From Bacillus sp. ISL-34 (GTDB lineage Bacteria; Bacillota; Bacilli; Bacillales; DSM-1321): a stretch of DNA of 44,653 nt. Positions 23,432 to 31,245 of the stretch are shown piece after piece (position 1 is the first letter of the stretch; each line of letters starts with the position of its first letter). The notes under the pieces were generated by a model. It was not told the DNA's origin. It searched no databases and saw only the letters and a list, made by a program, of their open reading frames with translations. The position numbers were made by a program, and so were the translations under genes. Where the stretch lies: contig NZ_JAGGQJ010000014.1 of the NCBI RefSeq assembly GCF_018613325.1, forward strand, positions 1-44,653, in the 5' to 3' direction.

Positions 23432-24706
23432 CTACGCAACCAGTTCGGTTATAGGTTGAACTTTATCTGCACAATAAGACTCGTTTCTGCGTGCTATTCC
23501 AACAAATATCCTAGCTAGCTTTCCTACCAATTTCATAATCGATTTCATTTTCTTCATTTTTTTCACTTTAACATTATGGGAGTGAATGGCTTGAAATTCC
23601 GTGTTATTCATCACAAGGCTCATGGTGGCTAAGTAAAGGAAACGCCTTAGCCTGGATCGCCCTCGCTTAGTGATGACAATTTGGCCTTTCCACTTTCCAG
23701 AGCTTGCTTCAGCCAGATGCAACCCAGCGTGCCGAAGTAAAGAATTACCGTGTGAAAAACCACTTAGATCTCCTGCTTCACCTAATATTCCGGCTAAAGA
23801 AATTTCACTAATTCCCTTTATGGCAAGCAGCTTCTTGGCAAAAGGTATTTGTTTTAATATATCCTTAACCTCTTGTTCCACTCTTTCGAGTTGTAAGACT
23901 GCGAGATCATACTCCTCTAATAATTGTTCCAAATGAAATTTATACGCTTCAAGTGCTTGCCTTGTGCCGACAGATTTCTTAGCTAACTGAAGAAGTAATT
24001 GAGCTTTCTTTAATCCAGGCTGCCTCTTCATTATTGATTTCCATCCTGAAACAACATCGTAAGGTTTCAGGGAACGCAGTTCCATTGGAGATGGAAATAA
24101 ACGAAGTGTGGCGATTGCGCCTTTAGCAGTAATGTCTTTAAATACTTGCCTGAGTTCGGGAAAGACGATATCCACCCAACGGTTTAATTGATTAATCGCG
24201 CTAACGAGTCGTTTAACTACCACATCACGGTTAGACATAAGGACCCTAAGTATTTCAAATGATTCTGAAGTGTTCCTGACAAAAGCGTAGTAACCGTTCT
24301 TCACCATATCAGCGATGACCAGGGCATCTTTCTTATCACTTTTCGACTGAGTATTATCCCGGTTTTCCTTATTCCTTTTTACTAAGTGAGGGTTTACCGT
24401 TACTACCTCAATTCCTTGTTTAAACAGCCATTTTGAAAGATTAATCCAGTAATGGCCTGTAGGTTCCATTCCCACGATGGCTACCTCAAGTTTATTTAAC
24501 CTTTGAAGCTTATCCATCCATTTTAATAATCTAGCAAACCCATCTTCATTATTTTCAAATGTAAGTGGATCTCCGACTACAATTCCACGGAAATTCACTG
24601 CTCTAGCCACATGTAAATGTTGGGCAATATCCACTCCAACAACAAGGTGTTTATCGGAAATTCTTTCTATTAGTTGATTTTGTTTATCTTGCATTTTAAA
24701 CTTCAT
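23432..24706 (-). CDS. IS110-family transposase (DEDD recombinase), 424 aa
   Basis: The N-terminal RuvC-like domain has LVVGVDIAQHLHVARAVN (first Asp), VAIVGMEPTGHYWINLSKWL (Glu), and SKSDKKDALVIADMV (two Asp). The C-terminal Transposase_20 region has KGISEISLAGILGEAGDLSG and the serine-containing GLHLAEASSGKWKGQIVITK. Both halves are full length, so it should be active. It recombines a circular IS intermediate with a target guided by a bridge RNA, known for IS621; the same is inferred here. Confidence 0.92.
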   Translation of the reverse strand: MKFKMQDKQNQLIERISDKHLVVGVDIAQHLHVARAVNFRGIVVGDPLTFENNEDGFARLLKWMDKLQRLNKLEVAIVGMEPTGHYWINLSKWLFKQGIEVVTVNPHLVKRNKENRDNTQSKSDKKDALVIADMVKNGYYAFVRNTSESFEILRVLMSNRDVVVKRLVSAINQLNRWVDIVFPELRQVFKDITAKGAIATLRLFPSPMELRSLKPYDVVSGWKSIMKRQPGLKKAQLLLQLAKKSVGTRQALEAYKFHLEQLLEEYDLAVLQLERVEQEVKDILKQIPFAKKLLAIKGISEISLAGILGEAGDLSGFSHGNSLLRHAGLHLAEASSGKWKGQIVITKRGRSRLRRFLYLATMSLVMNNTEFQAIHSHNVKVKKMKKMKSIMKLVGKLARIFVGIARRNESYCADKVQPITELVA

Positions 24707-24810
24707 ATTAGGGTTCCTCCTAAGGATTTGAGTTAGAGTGGTGTCTTACTCATATCTTACTGAGGAGCCCTATTTTTTTCAAAGCTCAAAAATAACGAAC
24801 TACAGGAATG

Positions 24811-24885
24811 CTAACCTGCCCCGTTAGTGCCATAAGAAAAAGCTGCCTTAAAGACAGCTCCGATCTTCAGCTTACGCACCCTTTA
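24811..24885 (-). repeat. Array repeat copy interrupted by the IS
   Basis: CTAACCTGCCCCGTTAGTGCC, terminator AGCTGCC/GACAGCT, then CTTCAGCTTACGCACCCTTTA. Its outer arm (TTGAA) lies on the other side of the IS at 22995-23001. It serves as the 3' element of the lipoprotein gene at 24965. Confidence 0.85.
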
Positions 24886-24964
24886 CTTTAAGTACCTTAT
24901 TTCACAATCTGTTCTTATCCAAAATGATATTTTCTTTTTCAGCTGTTACTTAAAAATTATTGTA

Positions 24965-25171
24965 TTATGTACAGCAAAATGTTGCCTTTTTTGCGGCATC
25001 TTCAGGAATAAAAACTTTATTATCCTTTATTTTGTATGGGATATCATTTTCCTTTAATTTTTTTGTGTCAACAGTCTCAACAGTATCTCCCCATTGTACA
25101 TATTCTCCAGTATAGTTTTTTTGACAACCACAAACTATTGTTAAAATGGTAATTAACGTAAAATACCTCAT
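24965..25171 (-). CDS. Small lipoprotein, 68 aa
   Basis: MRYFTLITILTIVCGCQKNY is a lipoprotein signal with Cys about residue 16 as the modified residue. The mature part includes EYVQWGDTVETVDTKKLKEN and ends ATFCCT. ATG 25171 follows AAGGT. It is likely anchored on the outer face of the membrane. Function unknown. Confidence 0.6.
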   Translation of the reverse strand: MRYFTLITILTIVCGCQKNYTGEYVQWGDTVETVDTKKLKENDIPYKIKDNKVFIPEDAAKKATFCCT

Positions 25172-25220
25172 AAGTACCTTCATTATTTCAACTCATTTAG
25201 ACTTTTTCGCCAAATTTCGT

Positions 25221-25240
25221 AGCTAATTCACCCGTTAGCT
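25221..25240 (-). repeat. Array repeat, 3' hairpin only
   Basis: AGCTAAT-TCACCC-GTTAGCT, arms paired except one position. It lies 12 bases past the next small gene's stop. Confidence 0.6.
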
Positions 25241-25252
25241 TAAGAATCCAAT

Positions 25253-25435
25253 TTATTTATCATTATCTAAATCATCTTCAAGAAAAGACTTTTTATCCTC
25301 TTTAATTCCATACTTCTTTTCAAAAAATTGACCAATTATTGAACTGTTAATTCCTTTCCTTACTGCTGTTTCGATAACTATATATAGAATAAATAACCCA
25401 ACAATGCCGTAAAAAATTGAAAGTATAATACCCAT
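25253..25435 (-). CDS. Small membrane protein, 60 aa
   Basis: MGIILSIFYGIVGLFILYIV forms one span; the cytosolic tail (GQFFEKKYGIKEDKKSFLED) is charged. AGGAGAG lies upstream of ATG. Similar 60-aa proteins with one N-terminal span are common in Bacillus. No role known. Confidence 0.6.
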   Translation of the reverse strand: MGIILSIFYGIVGLFILYIVIETAVRKGINSSIIGQFFEKKYGIKEDKKSFLEDDLDNDK

Positions 25436-25519
25436 ATTTCAGCTCTCCTAATAAAATTCATTAATTTGATGTTACCATAAATTAGTAAAAGTGGTTAGAC
25501 TTTTAAAATAGCTCTTCTT

Positions 25520-25543
25520 CAAGTAACCTGCCCCTTTAGTTTA
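25520..25543 (-). repeat. Array repeat, 5' hairpin only
   Basis: AAGTAAC-CTGCCCC-TTTAGTT, then TTAAGTACATTTTTTCACAA, the tail found after full copies, so the centre was deleted. Confidence 0.6.
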
Positions 25544-26308
25544 AGTACATTTTTTCACAATCTCAATAGTGTAGAGCCTTTTTAGACACAATCCAATCAC
25601 CTACAAAATAGAGATCATAATGTCCATATGACTTGTATCAGAATGCTTATCGTTGTAAATACGCATTATCCTGATGCTACCCCTATATAAGGTAATGAAG
25701 GTAGTTGGTACTTATATCTAACTGATACAGCTGATACAGATAAGCTATTGATATGTATAGAGGTCCTGGGTGGTGCTCAGAGGTACAGTGATGGTGAATC
25801 ATATGTTCTAACAGTATGCTTCAATGAGTGAACCAGCAATGACTGTGAGGTGCAGTCTGTTGTGTATCCCCACCAATGATAGATGATATGTCTAATGCGT
25901 TATGTCGTTATGCTTATGATGGTTGATGTATCATGCTATGAGTAAGCAAAGAGCATGACGTTATGATGATAGGTAGTTCAATCAATGATGGATACAACAT
26001 AGAGAGCACAAGAAGAGAAGCATATCAAGCAGGTCAAGGTAAACAATGTTTACCCTCCATTGATAGAAGATTCAGTTACAAATCCGCAGGGATCCAAATG
26101 AGTTCGAGGAAAGACTTAAAGGTACGCCCTACCACTTTCATAAAAAATCACTTTTTTACCTATAATAACGTGTGAAGTGTCGTTCACACTACAGACCCAA
26201 AACGCAGTTTGACCGTGAACTTTAAAAATCTAATCTTTACATTTTCAAAGGAAAAAACATATAAAGATATGTTATATTATGGAACAACAAAGAAGGAGGA
26301 ATTGTTCA
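25544..26308. other. Long stretch without an intact gene
   Basis: G/T-rich sequence with many ATG and TGA triplets and no credible ORF. Near 26,085-26,165 a plus frame reads RRDPNEFEERLKGTPYHFHK, which looks like the tail of a lost protein. The lack of the array repeat and the odd composition suggest decayed phage-like DNA. Confidence 0.35.
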
Positions 26309-26437
26309 ATGAAATACCATTACAATTTTATAATTGATGGAAAGCTCATCGAAGTTGAGGAAAGAAATTATGAACGTGCTGAGCAGCGTGCTAAAGAAAC
26401 TCTGGCAGAAATGAATCAAATAAAAGCCAAAAAATAA
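26309..26437 (+). CDS. Small protein, 42 aa
   Basis: The ORF MKYHYNFIIDGKLIEVEERN then YERAEQRAKETLAEMNQI is amphipathic and highly charged, with AAGGAGG before ATG and a strong terminator right at its stop. It is one of few plus-strand genes within the array. No homologue recognised. Confidence 0.7.
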   Translation: MKYHYNFIIDGKLIEVEERNYERAEQRAKETLAEMNQIKAKK

Positions 26438-26480
26438 AAGCCTAATCGAGACTAAAAATCTTGGTTAGGCTTTTATTTTT
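26436..26480 (+). terminator. Rho-independent terminator
   Basis: AAAAGCCTAA/TTAGGCTTTT (26436-26445/26465-26474) followed by ATTTTT. It overlaps the stop codon of the 42-aa gene. Confidence 0.8.
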
Positions 26481-26503
26481 GCTTTTTTGATTATGGGTTG
26501 AAA

Positions 26504-26747
26504 ATGAGATATGCTGATGTAGCAGGAACAAATGTTACTGTTTGGTCAGCTGTAGATGCTTCATGTGAAGTTACTGATTCAAAAGCTGAAAAAGTAGGTT
26601 ATGATATGAATTGCTGTAGGAACTTATAAATTAAATGGTAAACTTAATAATGGCTATATAGTTCTTACTAGTTATATCAAACTTACTTCTTTAAATAAAA
26701 CTAGTAAAGTTGCTCGTGTTTATCAAAAATACACATATAGAGATTAA
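26504..26747 (+). pseudogene. Frameshifted hypothetical protein
   Basis: The first frame reads MRYADVAGTNVTVWSAVDAS and stops after GYDMNCCRNL. Shifted at about 26,605-26,612 it continues IAVGTYKLNGKLNNGYIVLT and ends VYQKYTYRD. The alternating beta-like pattern suggests a small exported protein whose signal peptide is lost. Confidence 0.5.
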
Positions 26748-26771
26748 AATTTTTAATGGGGTTGAATTAAA

Positions 26772-26963
26772 ATGAATGTATCGTCTTCTTATTTTATATT
26801 TGGTTTAATAAACATGATTTTAATGATTGGAGCTATACCAGCTATCATATACGCTTTATATTTATTACGTAAATTTCAAAAAAATAAAGTAAAAAAAAGG
26901 AAGAAGAACTTTTGTAGTCCTCTTCCTTTTTTGTGTCTTTGTTTCTTCAGCCAATTACATTAA
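26772..26963 (+). CDS. Small membrane protein, 63 aa, C-terminus probably frameshifted
   Basis: MNVSSSYFIFGLINMILMIG is the start of one long span. The reading frame then runs through an obvious terminator hairpin. One more A in the eight-A run at about 26,891-26,898 would give KKKEEELL and a stop inside the hairpin loop. The natural protein is therefore probably about 50 aa. It may be a partner of the exported relic just upstream. Confidence 0.5.
   Translation: MNVSSSYFIFGLINMILMIGAIPAIIYALYLLRKFQKNKVKKRKKNFCSPLPFLCLCFFSQLH
26895..26933 (+). terminator. Rho-independent terminator inside the ORF end
   Basis: AAAAGGAAGA (26895-26904)/TCTTCCTTTT (26921-26930) plus TTT. Confidence 0.75.
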
Positions 26964-27015
26964 GAAAAATTTCAAAACACACTTCCTATTATAAAATCGT
27001 AATTTTTTTCCGTAA

Positions 27016-27159
27016 TCTTCCAACACACAAGGTGTTAAAGGTACATTCGTAAAACGTATCAATGACGGTAAATGGAGAGCTCGTGTCGATGCTGATGATG
27101 CAGGTGTTACAGCATCTGCTATTACTGGTTGGTTCACTACTGTATATAACAAAGCATAA
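27016..27159 (+). pseudogene. C-terminal fragment of an exported-type protein
   Basis: The open frame contains QGVKGTFVKRINDGKWRARV and ITGWFTTVYNKA, ending at TAA 27159. A stop at 27013 and no start codon show that the N-terminus is gone. Not recognised; the composition resembles small secreted peptides. Confidence 0.4.
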
Positions 27160-27166
27160 TATCTAT

Positions 27167-27194
27167 GGGCTACCTTCGGGTAGCTCTCTTTTTA
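27167..27194 (+). terminator. Rho-independent terminator
   Basis: GGGCTACC-TTCG-GGTAGCTC with one G-T pair, followed by TCTTTTTATTTT. It ends the relic above. Confidence 0.8.
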
Positions 27195-27205
27195 TTTTCT
27201 TAATC

Positions 27206-27225
27206 AACTAACGCACCCGTTAGTT
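27206..27225 (-). repeat. Array repeat, 3' hairpin only
   Basis: AACTAAC-GCACCC-GTTAGTT with perfect 7-bp arms, 10 bases past the stop of the 90-aa membrane gene. Confidence 0.75.
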
Positions 27226-27235
27226 CTATAAAATG

Positions 27236-27508
27236 TTACGAACCAACATATACCAAAAATACTACGAACCATATAACCGCAAAACTAAAATCTAATAACA
27301 TCTGCTTCTTATTTTCCTTTTTAAAAATACTTTCAATTCCATCTATTATTGAACCAATTCCAGATAAAAGAATTATGTATTTTATAAAATTCAAATTAAA
27401 ATCGTTAATTAAACTAAATATTAAAATTAATCCCATTGCTATTACGATTAAATATCTAATCAGTATAAATGGTTTAGTACTTTCTCTTTTTTCAAAAAAC
27501 AATCCCAT
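27236..27508 (-). CDS. Small membrane protein, 90 aa (paralog A)
   Basis: MGLFFEKRESTKPFILIRYL leads into three spans (about 20-36, 42-60 and 72-88). It closely matches the protein at 30761-31045, sharing the first 20 residues exactly and most of the rest. The ribosome site is poor compared with its paralog. Function unknown. Confidence 0.6.
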   Translation of the reverse strand: MGLFFEKRESTKPFILIRYLIVIAMGLILIFSLINDFNLNFIKYIILLSGIGSIIDGIESIFKKENKKQMLLDFSFAVIWFVVFLVYVGS

Positions 27509-27544
27509 TACAAAACAACGCCTAATTTTGTTTAACTCTTATTA

Positions 27545-27624
27545 AGCTAACCTATCCCTTTAGTGAACAATAAAAAAGCTGTCGTAATGGCAGCTCCTAT
27601 CTTACTGTATGGCACCTGTTAGTT
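27545..27624 (-). repeat. Array repeat copy, full length
   Basis: AGCTAACCTATCCCTTTAGTG; terminator AGCTGTC-GTAATG-GCAGCT with changed loop; 3' end GGCACCTGTTAGTTG. Confidence 0.75.
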
Positions 27625-27640
27625 GAAAAAAATAGAATAG

Positions 27641-27799
27641 TTATTTTTTAAATAATCTTCTTATCAAGCCGTCACCAAAAAACAATACAATTGCACAAAT
27701 TATTAAAAACCACCAACCAAGTCCTTTCCAATCCGTTGTAGCTAAAATCGTAATCAAAAAATACCAACCTATAATTACTACCCAGTATAAAACCTTCAT
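27641..27799 (-). CDS. Small membrane protein, 52 aa
   Basis: MKVLYWVVIIGWYFLITILA begins two spans separated by TTDWKGLGWW, with a basic end LIRRLFKK. AAGGGC lies 7 bases before ATG 27799. An alternative ATG at 27817 adds six residues but sits 13 bases from GAGGGG. It is a single-gene unit between two repeats. Confidence 0.6.
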   Translation of the reverse strand: MKVLYWVVIIGWYFLITILATTDWKGLGWWFLIICAIVLFFGDGLIRRLFKK

Positions 27800-27856
27800 G
27801 TTAAAGCCCTTAGACATTTAATAAAAAAATCCCCTCAATAACATGATTTTTGTAAA

Positions 27857-27918
27857 AGTAAACTGCCCCTTTAGCACATAAGAAAAGGCAATCTTCTTAA
27901 TGAAGAATCACCTTGTTA
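27857..27918 (-). repeat. Array repeat copy, GAAGATT-type cassette
   Basis: TAAACTGCCCCTTTAGC, AAGAAAAGGC, then AATCTTC-TTAAT-GAAGAAT and CACCTTGTT. The terminator stem is of the same class as the second modules at 3074 and 19785. Confidence 0.65.
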
Positions 27919-27938
27919 AATTAATAAGGCACAACAAA

Positions 27939-28127
27939 TTACTGTATAAATATCATTAGAGCCACAACTAAAAATGGAGAAAAAACAAGTAAAAATACTA
28001 TTACTCCTGTCTTCCAATTGTTTTTTATTTGAAGTAATTCTTTTTTAGCCTTTTCCTTATTTTTTAGTGACCAAATAATTATTCCAACCCAATAAATTGC
28101 TAAGAATATAAGACTTAAAGTACCCAC
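27939..28127 (-). CDS. Small membrane protein, 62 aa
   Basis: Two spans (residues 3-20 and 41-60) flank a basic loop SLKNKEKAKKELLQIKNNWK. The start is GTG, preceded by AGAGGTG. No family recognised. Confidence 0.6.
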   Translation of the reverse strand: MGTLSLIFLAIYWVGIIIWSLKNKEKAKKELLQIKNNWKTGVIVFLLVFSPFLVVALMIFIQ

Positions 28128-28180
28128 GAATACACCTCTTATAACTGCTAGTTAGTGTCTCTACTTAGGGGATTGTAACA

Positions 28181-28211
28181 AATAATCACCATTCAGTCTT
28201 TGGTGATTATT
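28181..28211 (-). other. Perfect 11-bp hairpin upstream of the 62-aa gene
   Basis: AATAATCACCA/TGGTGATTATT with a 9-nt loop, immediately next to a repeat copy. It may be a detached terminator module or a leader structure of the gene at 27939. Confidence 0.5.
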
Positions 28212-28226
28212 GGGGTTCTCTTATTG

Positions 28227-28303
28227 AACTATCCTGCCCCGATAGTTCCATAAGAAAGGCTGTCTTAAAGACAGCTCCGATCTTCAGCTAACGCACCTGT
28301 TGC
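28227..28303 (-). repeat. Array repeat copy with covarying 5' arms
   Basis: AACTATC (28227-28233)-CTGCCCC-GATAGTT (28241-28247), perfectly paired with a compensatory change relative to AACTAAC/GTTAGTT. Terminator GGCTGTC/GACAGCTCC and GCTAACGCACCTGTTGC. Confidence 0.85.
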
Positions 28304-28357
28304 TTGAATAAGAAAACATGCTCGCCAAAACAATCCTATCCTCAACTTAAACACCCG

Positions 28358-28858
28358 TCACTTAACAAGCCTTTGTTCTAACTCATCTTTTTGGCGCAAG
28401 TGATGACGAAAATGCATACCAACCAAATCATACCATTCCCTTGCATTCAGCCATCCGAACCCTCCATGCTCGACTTTATAATTAGGGTTAATATTATCCA
28501 CTTTCGATTCCCATTGGCTTAACCTTAGAATTACTTGATCCATTCTGCTGATAAGATTGTCCTTGCTATCTGAATTATTAGGAGGAGTATTTAGTTCATC
28601 CGGTAATTTAATTTTAATTGGTGGAAACCCTCCAATCTTATATAAATGCTTACCAAACTCCGTTTTCCCAAGGGGGTGTTCACCATTTAAGGTGAAACAT
28701 GTATCCATATTATCTAGATACTCAAGGGCAACAAGGATTAAATGGTCATACATTTGCCCAATAGACCAAACCGTTTCTTCAGATTTATATCTTAGCTGTT
28801 CCAAAGAGTAATTTTGAAGCTCGTTTTTGTAAGTATTAATTAGTTTAAGTTCGCTCAA
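28358..28858 (-). CDS. DinB-superfamily protein, 166 aa
   Basis: The four-helix DinB pattern shows WSIGQMYDHLILVALEYL (His of the metal site) and GMHFRHHLRQKDELEQRL (two His). The middle part GGFPPIKIKLPDELNTPPNN is a typical loop. DinB-like enzymes are metal-dependent hydrolases or thiol transferases, some bacillithiol-linked. The start is TTG with AAGGAGG. Confidence 0.8.
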   Translation of the reverse strand: MSELKLINTYKNELQNYSLEQLRYKSEETVWSIGQMYDHLILVALEYLDNMDTCFTLNGEHPLGKTEFGKHLYKIGGFPPIKIKLPDELNTPPNNSDSKDNLISRMDQVILRLSQWESKVDNINPNYKVEHGGFGWLNAREWYDLVGMHFRHHLRQKDELEQRLVK

Positions 28859-28957
28859 TTTAATTCCTCCTTTATATTAATTAACTCAAATCTAAAACTT
28901 TTACATTTTTTGTATATGTAACTAATTATTCAATTTTCGATTACAAATACCTACTTC

Positions 28958-29038
28958 AACTAACCTGCCCTTTTAGTTCCATAAAAAAGAAAGCTGCCTT
29001 AAAGACAGCTCGATCTTCAGCTATAGCACCCGTTAGTT
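28958..29038 (-). repeat. Array repeat copy, full length
   Basis: AACTAAC-CTGCCCT-TTTAGTT, terminator AGCTGCC/GACAGCT, and CTTCAGCTATAGCACCCGTT. The next minus-strand coding remnant lies at 29180. Confidence 0.8.
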
Positions 29039-29179
29039 GATTAATAGCACATAAAAGAAGAATGACCATAAAGGGCATTCTCCATCAAAAATAACGGGAT
29101 CTCAGATTGTCTCTCCTGCATTCGACCCGCTTCCTGGAAAACTGAAAGATCTTGCTTTGAGTATAGGTATAAGCAAACG

Positions 29180-29356
29180 TCATAATGAACACTGGACCGC
29201 TAAGGATATTCCGATGATCAAAATGAGGGTGACGACAGTGATTCTTGACCTCCTGTGAACCGGCACTGATTCCCGCAGCCGCATTAATTCCTCCCTCAAT
29301 GCCGGATATGATGAAACCCCTTCAACAAGATGAGAATATTCAGCCACCAATGTTCC
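29180..29356 (-). pseudogene. C-terminal membrane protein remnant
   Basis: The frame GTLVAEYSHLVEGVSSYPAL then REELMRLRESVPVHRRSRIT and LILIIGISLAVQCSL ends at a TGA. It reads like the end of a polytopic membrane protein, but no start or earlier spans remain. The stretch 29039-29179 continues with open but unconvincing frames. Confidence 0.35.
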
Positions 29357-29500
29357 GTTTCAAGATGAAGAAGGTTAAAATTAACCAATTAAACTGATAT
29401 TCCTTAGCGACCAGGTGAAAATGAAGATAGAATTTGATTTGAAAAAAAAGTAAATAGGGCAATATATAAGCATAACGATTAAAATGTAAGGGGAAAAATG

Positions 29501-30592
29501 ATGGAGAACTCTAAGATATCTTCTTATCAATTATTCACTATGATTGTAACTTTTGTTATAGGGACTACAGTAATATTCCCTTTAGCATCGGATGCAAAAC
29601 AAGCTGCTTGGATTTCTATTATACTTGGGATGTTTTGTGGCTTACCTTTACTTATTATTTACGGTTATCTTAATCGACAATATCCTGAGTTATTATTTAC
29701 GGAGTATTGCAAAAAAATCCTCGGGAAATATATTGGGACTATTATTGGTATTTTTTATATCTTATTTTTTTTGTATGGTGCTTCACGGGATTTGAGAGAT
29801 ACAATGGAATTAACCCCTTTATTTTTAGAAGGAACTCCTATTTCGGCTATTGGAATTGTTTTCATATTACCTATACTTTATGGTTTATATTTAGGAATAG
29901 AAGTAATATGTAGAACAGTTGAGACTTTTTTTGTATTTCTCGTAATCACGGGAGTTTTCATGATAATCTTTCTGTTGGTTTCAGATATCGCTAAAGTTGA
30001 AAACTTACTTCCGGTTCTTGAACCAGGGTGGGAAACGATTTTCCGGACTACAATTAATGAAGCTTGGATGGCCCCATTTGGAGAAATCATTTGTTTTACG
30101 ATGATATTCGCCTATTTAAAAAAACCGAAGTCACAAATAAAAGTTGGAATCGCAGGAGTTATATCCGGTGGGTTAGCTCTAGCTTTCATACATTTACTTA
30201 CAATATCAGTTTTAGGAGAATATACAAGAAATCAATCTATAGCACCCCTTTTGAAAATGGTTCAAAAAATTAATATAGCTGATTTTATAAACAGAGTAGA
30301 TCCATTATTTTTAATTTGGTTGGTCGCAAATGATTTTTTTAAAGTTCTTATTTTTATGTATGCGGCTGTTATAGGTGGAGCAACTATTTTTAAACTATCT
30401 AAAAACACCTTAATTATTCCATTTGGTCTTATCACTTTTTTTACCTCAATCTTCTTTGCTGAAAATTATACATCTCATATGGCTCAAAGTGATATTGTAC
30501 TTAAGTATGTTTATCCGATATTTTCGGTATATATACCTTTACTGTTGTGTATTGTATGTTTTGTTCGTCAAAAATTAAATAAAATTGGGTAA
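29501..30592 (+). CDS. GerAB/ArcD-type spore germination permease, 363 aa
   Basis: About ten spans with the family start SSYQLFTMIVTFVIGTTVIF and middle TINEAWMAPFGEIICFTMIF fit the GerAB B subunit, a membrane receptor subunit for germinants in the spore inner membrane. Partners A and C are missing on both sides, so it is an orphan. ATG 29501 is better spaced from AAGGGG than 29498. Confidence 0.85.
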   Translation: MENSKISSYQLFTMIVTFVIGTTVIFPLASDAKQAAWISIILGMFCGLPLLIIYGYLNRQYPELLFTEYCKKILGKYIGTIIGIFYILFFLYGASRDLRDTMELTPLFLEGTPISAIGIVFILPILYGLYLGIEVICRTVETFFVFLVITGVFMIIFLLVSDIAKVENLLPVLEPGWETIFRTTINEAWMAPFGEIICFTMIFAYLKKPKSQIKVGIAGVISGGLALAFIHLLTISVLGEYTRNQSIAPLLKMVQKINIADFINRVDPLFLIWLVANDFFKVLIFMYAAVIGGATIFKLSKNTLIIPFGLITFFTSIFFAENYTSHMAQSDIVLKYVYPIFSVYIPLLLCIVCFVRQKLNKIG

Positions 30593-30631
30593 GTAACTTT
30601 CTTAAACAACTACAATCAATTTTTGATAAAG

Positions 30632-30685
30632 GGTGTTAAAAGATGGGATTCCAATTAACACTTGATATGCAATTCATTCACTTTC
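30632..30685 (+). terminator. Probable terminator after the permease
   Basis: GTGTTAA (30633-30639)/TTAACAC (30655-30661) stem, with an outer AAAGGGTG/CACCCTTTTT pairing ending in Ts. Confidence 0.5.
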
Positions 30686-30704
30686 ACCCTTTTTCAGTTC
30701 TTTG

Positions 30705-30733
30705 AACTAACCTACCCCGATAGTTCCATAAAA
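30705..30733 (-). repeat. Array repeat, 5' hairpin only
   Basis: AACTAACCTACCCCGATAGTT then CCATAAAAAAA. It lies 28 bases past the paralog B stop. Confidence 0.65.
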
Positions 30734-30760
30734 AAAATGTTCCGAACCACCATATAAATA

Positions 30761-31045
30761 CTATATCAAAAATACTACGAACCACATAAACGCAATACCA
30801 AAATTTAATAACATCTGCCTCTTATTTTCCTTTTTTAAAAAACTTTCAAATCCATCTATTATTGAACCAATTCCTAATAAAAGATATATATTTTTTATGA
30901 AATTAAAATTAAAATCATTAATTATACATAATATTAAAATTAAGCCCATTGCTATTATCATTAAATATCTAATCAGTATAAATGGTTTAGTACTTTCTCT
31001 TTTTTCAAAAAACAATCCCATTACATATTTCAACTTATTTGACAC
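30761..31045 (-). CDS. Small membrane protein, 94 aa (paralog B)
   Basis: It starts at GTG with GGGGGAAA upstream: MSNKLKYVMGLFFEKRESTK. The rest parallels the 90-aa protein at 27236, with the same three-span layout. The DNA is also highly alike, so the duplication is recent or maintained by recombination between repeats. Confidence 0.65.
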   Translation of the reverse strand: MSNKLKYVMGLFFEKRESTKPFILIRYLMIIAMGLILILCIINDFNFNFIKNIYLLLGIGSIIDGFESFLKKENKRQMLLNFGIAFMWFVVFLI

Positions 31046-31112
31046 TAAATTTCCCCCATAAACTACAAACTGAATTTAATAAACTATACCATAAAGCAAA
31101 CGGGTCTTCTTC

Positions 31113-31139
31113 AACTAAACTGCCCCTTTAGTTCCATAA
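31113..31139 (-). repeat. Array repeat, 5' hairpin with covarying arms
   Basis: AACTAAA (31113-31119)-CTGCCCC-TTTAGTT (31127-31133), perfect arms with a compensatory C-G to A-T change. Confidence 0.75.
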
Positions 31140-31245
31140 ATCACTTTGCAGAAAACGGTATTCTGCGTGTGCAATAAATAACAGGTACTATTTGGTTTAA
31201 ATGATTGTTAAAAGGGAGAAAAAGAAAAAAAGATGAGGTGATAAA

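Larger units (their letters stand above)
23002..24812 (-). mobile_element. IS110/IS1111-type insertion sequence, about 1.81 kb
   Basis: The left flank ends TTGTTGAACT (to 23001) and the right flank resumes CTAACCTGCCCCGTTAG (from 24811). Together they rebuild the repeat sequence TTGAACTAACCTGCCCC with CT as the only shared dinucleotide. The element has no long terminal inverted repeats and no target duplication beyond CT, as expected for IS110. It carries one transposase gene and about 430 bp of structured 3' noncoding DNA, the IS1111-like arrangement. Confidence 0.8.

Noticed and set aside
25963..26175. 70-aa plus-strand ORF (MMIGSSINDGYNIES...)
   Set aside because: No ribosome site, and a different frame in the same stretch looks more protein-like; treated as decayed DNA.
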